Part shown: piece by piece, positions 57,848-64,000 of the stretch
Position numbering within the stretch: the first letter of the stretch is position 1
How the letters are laid out: each line of letters opens with the position of its first letter
Origin: Lycorma delicatula
Taxonomy: Eukaryota; Arthropoda; Insecta; Hemiptera; Fulgoridae
NCBI RefSeq assembly: GCF_047948215.1
Contig: NC_134463.1
Coordinates: 101,410,657-101,474,656 of the forward strand
DNA length: 64,000 nt
Direction: 5' to 3'
The notes under the pieces: generated by a model
What the model was told of the DNA's origin: nothing
The model's database searches: none
The model's input: only the letters and a program-made list of their open reading frames with translations
Translations under genes and position numbers: made by a program

Positions 57848-59468
57848 GAATGATTTCGCTGATGCTTTTCTTTAATAAACAGCCTCAGGCACATCCCGAA
57901 TTAATGTCCAACAGTAATCGTCAAGCGTGTTAGTATTCCATTTCCCTTTATAACAGCTTTCCATCACCAAAATGTTTTGATAGAAACGTTCACTGTGTTC
58001 GTCACTTACGTCCCGAGGTTGTCCGGGAAAAACTCCATGTGTGAGTGGAGGAAATTTATTTTCAAAGACATATTACATCCCATAGCTCTATATGAAGTAA
58101 GAAGTAGATTAAAAATATCTTGGTAATTGCCAGTTTTTGGTTTCCGAAAAAACTTTTGCAAACGTCTTTAAATGAAGCCCAAGCTGCACTTTCCACATTA
58201 TTTAACATCCAGTTAAATACATCATCTTTAACCAACTCTCTTATTTGAGGACCAACAAAATATTCCTTCTTTAATTTTTCCTTCACTTACATTCGGAAAT
58301 TTCTGCCTGATGTACAAAAATCCGGGACTATGCTTCTTCATTGCTTTTACAAAATTTTTCATTAGTCCTAGCTTGATATGTCGAGGGGGTAAAAATATTT
58401 TTTGAGTTAATCTAAGAGCTCAATAGTAATATTTATCTCATTTGGAGTAACGTTGTGTCGTTTCTTCCACTCGTTGGTAACCTAATGTTTATGCCTAGCT
58501 CGGCTGTCCCATTCGCATAGAAAACACATGTATTTAGTACAGCCTAACTTCATGACTACCAAAATAGCTATAACTTTCAAATCACCACAAATGTTACAGC
58601 TATATTTTTTATAATTTATATTTTCATGAACGTCTTTCATCACATCGTATGTCTCTTTCAAATTAATACCGTAAGCGATCGGTATCGAAGGATATTTGTT
58701 ACCGTTGTGTAGTAGAACCATTTTTAAACTAAACTTGGACGAATCTATGAAAAAGCACCAGTCCTCAATTTTATGAACTTGTCCTAAGTGCAACATAGCT
58801 CCTCAATTTTTGTGCACAAAAACCAAATTATTTTCATCAATAAAGTACTGAGAAAGTTCTTTTTGTCGGCTTCGAAAGCCCGAAATGTTTGTATTTTTTT
58901 GAAGTAAATTCTAACCTTGTAGTCTTGATCCTACAGTTCAGCTTGATTTTTTGATAAATTTAAATCCCTAATCAACTCATTTAATTCACCTTGTGATATA
59001 AGATGTGGCTTACTGGAAGATAATTCAAAATCATTGTTCTTTTTTTCAGTACTGCCTTATTCTTCATCGCTGATTTCAAAACATACAATCACAGGTGGCT
59101 CAGGAACTGGAATAATTTCACTGTGAAGAACAGGCCTGATTGCAGATTGCAATGTAGGATATTTTACAGTACACACTTGTTAAACAAAAATAACAACAGA
59201 TTACATGATCCTTTGGTTCACGCCGAACTATAGGTACACAAAATGGAAAAGCCTTCCGTGTACCTCGCAACCAACCTCTTAAATACACAGAGCAATTAGT
59301 GCATATTAGATGAGGAGTCCACGTCTTATCCTGACCACCAATTTTACACTGAAATTACAAATGATGTGCTTTTTTAATTTAAGGTGTAATGTTTTTTCTT
59401 GATTTTATTTAAACTCACCAGACATATAGCAAAAAGCATCCAAATCATTTACACAATTTCAAGGCATT
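57848..59468 (-). pseudogene. Broken copy of an uncharacterised multicopy arthropod protein family (zinc-binding, possibly transposon-derived)
   Basis: Read from 59468 leftwards in shifting frames, nearly the whole protein can be followed. N-terminal Cys-rich part: NCVNDLDAFCYMSGEF, GGQDKTWTPHLICTNCSVYL, RGTRKAFPFCVPIVRREPKD, HVICCYFCL. Linker: YPTLQSAIRPVLHSEIIPVP. Middle: LSSSKPHLISQGELNELIRD, SGFRSRQKELSQYFIDENNL. Core: DWCFFIDSSKFSLKMVLLHN, YPSIPIAYGINLKETYDVMK, YSCNICGDLKVIAILVVMKL, CTKYMCFLCEWDSRARHKH (58482-58796). C-terminus: FVGPQIRELVKDDVFNWMLN, KINFLHSHMEFFPDN, DVSDEHSERFYQNIL (57986-58003 encodes DEHSER), GKWNTNTLDDYCWTLIRDVP. The first stop of the last frame is at 57872, but similar codons run to 57848. 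From memory, such proteins of about 500 residues occur in many near-identical copies in arthropods and cnidarians, annotated only as uncharacterised. Here frameshifts, in-frame stops and a Cys-to-Ser change at CYMSG show it is dead. Asp/Asp/Glu in the core could be a DDE-type triad, but that is inference. Confidence 0.85.
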
Positions 59469-61990
59469 ACGACTCTGCACTGTTAACAAAATTAAGAGAG
59501 CAGTAAGACTGAACAAAATTAATTCAATCCTAAATCCAGTGCTTAATACAAACAACACAGCTGTGTTTTCAGCTACTTGTTTTTACCTGCACAGACATGA
59601 CTAATCTTGTCCATGAAGGCTCACTCTTCAGTATGAGATATGATATCGTAGTATATGACTAGGATATGATTTAATTCTTTGTCTAGAATTGTTTATGTAT
59701 AGCTTACAAATTATGTTAACAAAGTTAAACGATAAAAAATGAGCTAACAAAATACAATACAGGTGCTTAAAATGCTAACAATAAGTTGAAAAATGAAAAA
59801 ACTATTTAATTAAAATTTAAACATATTTAAAAAATCATGGCGATAGAAAAATTCTGAGATCATATTCGTTTTTAGCATCCAAAAACAGATTAAAATCATG
59901 TATCGCATGAGGAAACAAAAATTATCTTTATCAGTGTAATTGAAGCTATACATTACTCCCTATATTACCCATAACCTCACTGAAGATAATCTACCCAAAC
60001 AGGGAAGTGGAATGAACCTATTCTAGACTTTGATGCAAGAATGTCAAGAATAATTGTATAAAATTATTATTTGTCAAATTATGTAATCTCTGTTATTCAT
60101 ACCTTTTTTAAAAATATTTATTTTTTAAATAGTTAATTATTTTTATCTCCATTATTCATAGAGGTAAAATGATATTATTTATTTTTAATCTCGTTATAGT
60201 TCAGCAAAACAAAAACAACAAAAAAATTAAACATACACATTTTTACATAAAATCCCCTAAAAAACGAAATAGTTTATAAAATTCTGACGTTGAGACATTC
60301 CAATACATATTTATATGAGAGGGAGTGAGAGACAGTGATGGAGAGACAGGGTTTACCGTTATTCGTAAATTAACGCGCAAAAGTTTATAAAAAGGAAATT
60401 GATTCTATAATGAAGAAAAGTAAAAAACCAATGTATTAATTCATTTTTTTAAATTAATTAGGCTATTTATTTATATATTTTCTTCATATCAAATATATTA
60501 TCTAACTATAACTAACGCAGAGACGAAGACTCGGCAATAAAAACAATGTAACATGCAATTTAAATTTTATAATTTAATAATAGGTCTTAACTCTCATTAA
60601 ATTATTTAAATTAATATTCAATACACGCAATTTAAATATAAAAAACAAATCTGTAAAAAATATAAACAGGACTACAGAGTAAAACCTCATAATAGGTAAA
60701 ATTTAAAAGGAAACTGAAATTGTAATGCAAATGAATTTATTCGAAAAAAGTAACAATAATAAATTTAAGTATAAATAGGTTGACTCAAAAAAGAGTCTTT
60801 AAGCGTATCTTAACATTTAAAGATTAATTTTTTGGTCATAAAACCAGTTTTATGAATAAAAATTAACATTATATTCGGTTTCTTGTGATAAATTAGCGAT
60901 TTTCTATGAACGCAAAAGAAAATTGTACAGGTAATAAATTCTTATATATTTCACAGTTAAAACAACGATAATAAAATCTACCAACAAAATTACTAAAATT
61001 TAATTGAAAGTAAAATGTAATCTTTCTCAAAAGATTTGATTAAAAATTAAGATGTATTATTCATATGTATAAAATTATTTTGTTACTTATTTTTATTATT
61101 ATATTGTCAAATGAAAAACAACACAACAAAAGGGCATTCAATAGAATGTTAGATCATTATGATCGAAAATTGAATAATTTCCAATTTTTTTCTCTTTGGA
61201 AATAAGTAAAATGTTATAAAAATTAGATCGATTCAATCCTGTCCTAAGTTACTTAATCTTCACATATAGAACGTAATTTAAAACTACTCAAATGATATTA
61301 TTAAAATATTGCATATTTTAAAAAAAGTATCTTTTCTAAAAAATGATCTACTAATTCTTCTCTTTTAGTATCTTCTACTACATTGATTAATAAATATCGA
61401 TTTCAATTTATAATTCATATTTTTAGGGATACACGTTCATTAACTCTAAACTCTCGGATAAGGTTTAAAAACCGTTAAATCCCAAATAACACTTCATTTA
61501 AAAATAATTACGTCAAGAGTACAGTTTAAGATTAAAAAATTAATTGTGTGAGCATGAATTTATGGTTTTTATTTTCAAATCGATAGAATTAGACTATTAA
61601 CAATATTATTTCTAATAACAGTAATTAATTTTTTTATAAAAAACAAAAAACCATAAAGTAATTAATCTAAGTTATGGAAGTGATTTATAAAGCTCCCTTC
61701 AAAGTGTAGCATCTATTAAATATCTCCCTACCCACTCATTCATTCTCTTTCAAATATAATAATGTAATCAATTCCAAAAACACAAGATACACAATACGCT
61801 GTTTAACAATTATTTATTGAACTGTCCCTGAGATATAAAACCAAACTGAGACAAATAAAAACACGCGTATACGGATAAATACAGAATTCTATACTGAAGC
61901 ATATTTGGATACCTCAAAAATGTCTAAAAATACAAAGATCTGAGGGGAAAGTCACTGAATTTTTACTGATAGAATTACATTTTTACAATT
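59469..61990. other. AT-rich DNA without recognisable gene
   Basis: It includes a GA-rich patch near 60314-60346. Nothing else recognised. Confidence 0.5.
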
Positions 61991-62014
61991 ACGCGCGCGC
62001 GTGTGTTTGTGTAT
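61991..62014. repeat. (CG)n(TG)n alternating tract
   Basis: ACGCGCGCGCGTGTGTTTGT, similar in type to the tract at 55795-55818. Confidence 0.9.
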
Positions 62015-62384
62015 GTAATAATAGTAAAATAAAGACTACTTCATTACTATAAAACAAATCCATTTGGAAATAAATAAAAATATCAAATTTAATTAAATAA
62101 TAAATATAAAGTTTTTTAATAGCATAATTTAAAACATAAAAATGTCATTAAAAAACATATTTAGTGATTGCCTACTTCATTAGTAATGTTTATCGAGATA
62201 ATTTAATCACTTTCATCGTATAACAAAAAATAAATTAATTGTATTTATTTTATATACTATGAATAAATTACCCATTAATTAATGAAATTTTCAAAACCTG
62301 TTAAATGAATAATTTTTTTTTCCTAATGCGTACGTTGCAATCTGTTCAACTACTGAACAATATAAGTAGGCCATCGCCCAATGG
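62015..62384. other. AT-rich gap
   Basis: Nothing recognised. Confidence 0.5.
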
Positions 62385-62515
62385 ATGAAGATGATATGTA
62401 TGACATGTAAATACTCTTGTACATACTCAGGCCGACTATTCCTAAAACGTGTGGTTAATAGAACTCCAACCACAGAAGTACACCGGTATCCACCGTCTAA
62501 TATTCAAGTGTATAA
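62385..62515 (-). mobile_element. SINE-1 body fragment
   Basis: On the minus strand it matches the body and tail-proximal part of SINE-1 (GTGGATACCGGTGTACTTCT, then GGAATAGTCGGCCTGAGTAT and GTACAAGAGTATTTACATGT). The tRNA-like head is absent. Confidence 0.82.
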
Positions 62516-62779
62516 ATATACAACAAAAACGTTTTATACGGGTATAAGAAACCGATGCGATCTTCTTAGCTAGAAATAAGTTTATTTTTTCTTTGGCTTT
62601 TTAGTTTTGGAAGGTCGTTGTGCACTACATATATATTATAATCAAAGTTATTTATATATACTGAATTGTTTTTTAAATTCTTTTAGATTTTACATCCACA
62701 TTATTAAATGAAAAACATAAGTAAAATGATCTAATAAATAATCAAAGCAGGGTGGAAAAAACAATTATAAATTGTGAAA

Positions 62780-63170
62780 AAGAAATATTTTTTTGGACAG
62801 AATAAAAGAATAAAAGGCCGTACGTATTGGATAAAGAACATCGTCGGGAGGGATGTTTTTGGCGTAGAGAATAAGTACAGGACAATAGTGGTAAAGAACG
62901 AGTTGGAGGGGAGGTCGTATAAGACGCCTGCAGAGATAATTACTATGGTGTAAGTAACCCTCGACGAATAAGACTGCCCGTGCCACCGAGGAAAGCAGCA
63001 AGCTCTTGCTCGGTTGTTCACAGCCTTCGAGTCGACGTGCAGTTTTATGAACCCATAACAACACTTAATATAAGTTAGCACTCCATTCATTTTCTCCGGC
63101 TTTCCAACACTTTGTACTTCATTCTTAACGCCCGATAAAATAACGTCCGACAATTTATAAAACATTCTAC
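62780..63170. other. Unassigned GC-richer stretch
   Basis: A plus-strand frame reads YWIKNIVGRDVFGVENKYRT, then KNELEGRSYKTPAEIITMV, and the minus strand has a 144-codon frame (62731-63165). I recognise neither. Composition and isolation suggest another retroelement remnant, but I see no diagnostic motif. Confidence 0.3.
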
Positions 63171-63655
63171 GATGTAATATAACAGCAATACTTTTAGTAT
63201 TTCTGAGCTAAAGTTAATATTAAATAACTTGTTCGATTCTGAATTGTTCTAGTTACGGTTAAAAATAATTACTTAAGTAAGTCTAAGCTTTTTTCCTAAA
63301 TTTAGTATTTCCTAATCTTTTTATTGAAACTATAGATACGTATAAAAATCTCATTTGCAACAAAACACTCGTTTAGAATAACTATTATTTATGAACTAAT
63401 ACCGCCAATATTTTTTTTTGAACAATTATTTTTTCAATCGGTCGCCAAAAGATTTGTGATCATAAGCAAACATTTTTGGCTAAGAATAACGTGTCAGGAG
63501 ACGATACTGTAGCCTGATAGCTCGCCGGAAATAGAATATTAATACGTAATACGCATCACCTATCGTGACATAAACGAAGCATATAGTTAACAAAAACAAA
63601 GAACAGATAATAGTCACAAAGCATTAAAGTGCATTCCAATGATCATCCATGCCCT
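63171..63655. other. AT-rich gap
   Basis: Nothing recognised. The left part of the Jockey 3' region may lie at its right end. Confidence 0.4.
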
Positions 63656-64000
63656 CAAAGATCGGCGAGGTCCAATAGATGTAGCCTCCTTCTCAATCGA
63701 CTAACTTTCTCACTAATGTCAAGTAGATTCAGCGCCAGATGATTCTTGTCCAGCTTAGATAGATATATAGTTCTAGTGTTCCTCCGAATTTCCTCACGAA
63801 CACGTGGCACCCCAAGATATCCGTGCACTTCATCGTTCCGTTCCTAACGAACGATGGAGTCCCTGATACCATCCTAAGCACCTTGTTTTGAAACTGTTGT
63901 GTGATTTCAACGTTAATATTACAAGTAGTTCTCATACTTGTGCACCATACACCCACACTGGCTTTAGGAAAACCTTATACAACAAAAATCGATTTGTCAA
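63656..64000 (-). pseudogene. Jockey-clade LINE ORF2 C-terminus, running off the right edge
   Basis: On the minus strand from the right edge: LTNRFLLYKVFLKPVWVYG, then EITQQFQNKVLRMVSGTPSF, VRNGTMKCTDILGCHVFVR, then in another frame YLSKLDKNHLALNLLDISEK and VSRLRRRLHLLDLADL, ending in a stop near 63656. This is the typical Jockey ending (family wording: LLYKAILKPIWTYG, RFQNKVLRMIVGAPWYVRN, HPNPLA, RLKRR..LDL). The RT proper would lie beyond 64000. At least one frameshift is present. Confidence 0.92.

Noticed and set aside
59370..59440. An intron with GTGAGTTT and a TTTGTAATTTCAG acceptor in the broken protein family
   Set aside because: The stretch itself still translates to the family sequence (IKSRKNITP, then KKAHHL), so the splice-like signals are chance.
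62731..63165. A 144-codon minus-strand frame as a host exon
   Set aside because: No splice context or motif; the opposite strand looks more protein-like, and neither is convincing.

Overview
The window looks like intergenic or deep-intronic DNA from an AT-rich arthropod genome, most likely an insect; I cannot fix the order. It is strongly A+T-rich by eye. The longest open frame has 361 codons, and no intact host gene, operon, ribosome-binding site, rRNA gene or CRISPR array is visible. Almost everything I can name is a decayed mobile element: non-LTR retrotransposons (LINEs) typical of arthropods, tRNA-derived SINEs, one Tc1/mariner transposase, miniature inverted-repeat DNA and microsatellites. 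All coding remnants carry stops or frameshifts, so they are given as pseudogenes with approximate ends.

Layout. 1-8.4 kb: AT-rich DNA with a reverse-transcriptase (RT) fragment (3105-3925), an RTE-type LINE on the minus strand (4519-5940) and an RNase H tail of another LINE (7830-8345). 9-10.3 kb: a GC-rich R1-clade ORF1 (gag-like) remnant. 13-14.6 kb: two LINE ORF2 fragments side by side. 16.4 kb: first copy of a tRNA-derived SINE (SINE-1). 22.4-23.2 kb: a dispersed repeat holding a polypyrimidine tract. 25.6-27.5 kb: an internally deleted R1-clade element. 28.2-28.9 kb: a mariner-type transposase. 29.8-31 and 36.2-38 kb: two loci sharing one short module followed by a foldback repeat family. 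33.4-34 kb: an inverted pair of SINE-1 copies, one with a 17-bp target-site duplication. 34.5-35.4 kb: another RTE-like LINE. 37.0 kb: a second SINE family (SINE-2). 38.6 kb: a MITE-like hairpin. 42.7-43.1 kb: two SINE-1 copies fused into a near-perfect long hairpin. 46.6-48.0 kb: a 1.3-kb element with about 300-bp inverted arms. 48.8-49.3 kb: a Jockey/I-type ORF1. 51.8 kb: an RT fragment. 53.6-55.4 kb: a second R1-clade ORF2 with its 3' region. 56.3-57.3 kb: the C-terminus of another LINE. 57.8-59.5 kb: a broken copy of a zinc-binding arthropod protein family of unknown function, which I find the most interesting coding remnant. 63.7 kb to the right edge: a Jockey-type RT tail.

The parts do not form a pathway. 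The LINEs would once have supplied the RT and endonuclease that move themselves and the SINEs; the 17-bp duplication around one SINE shows that mechanism. The recurring theme at every scale is inverted duplication (30, 33.4-34, 38.6, 42.7-43.1 and 46.6-48 kb), which could give double-stranded RNA if the region is transcribed. All family names come from my own reading of translated motifs, not from a database search.
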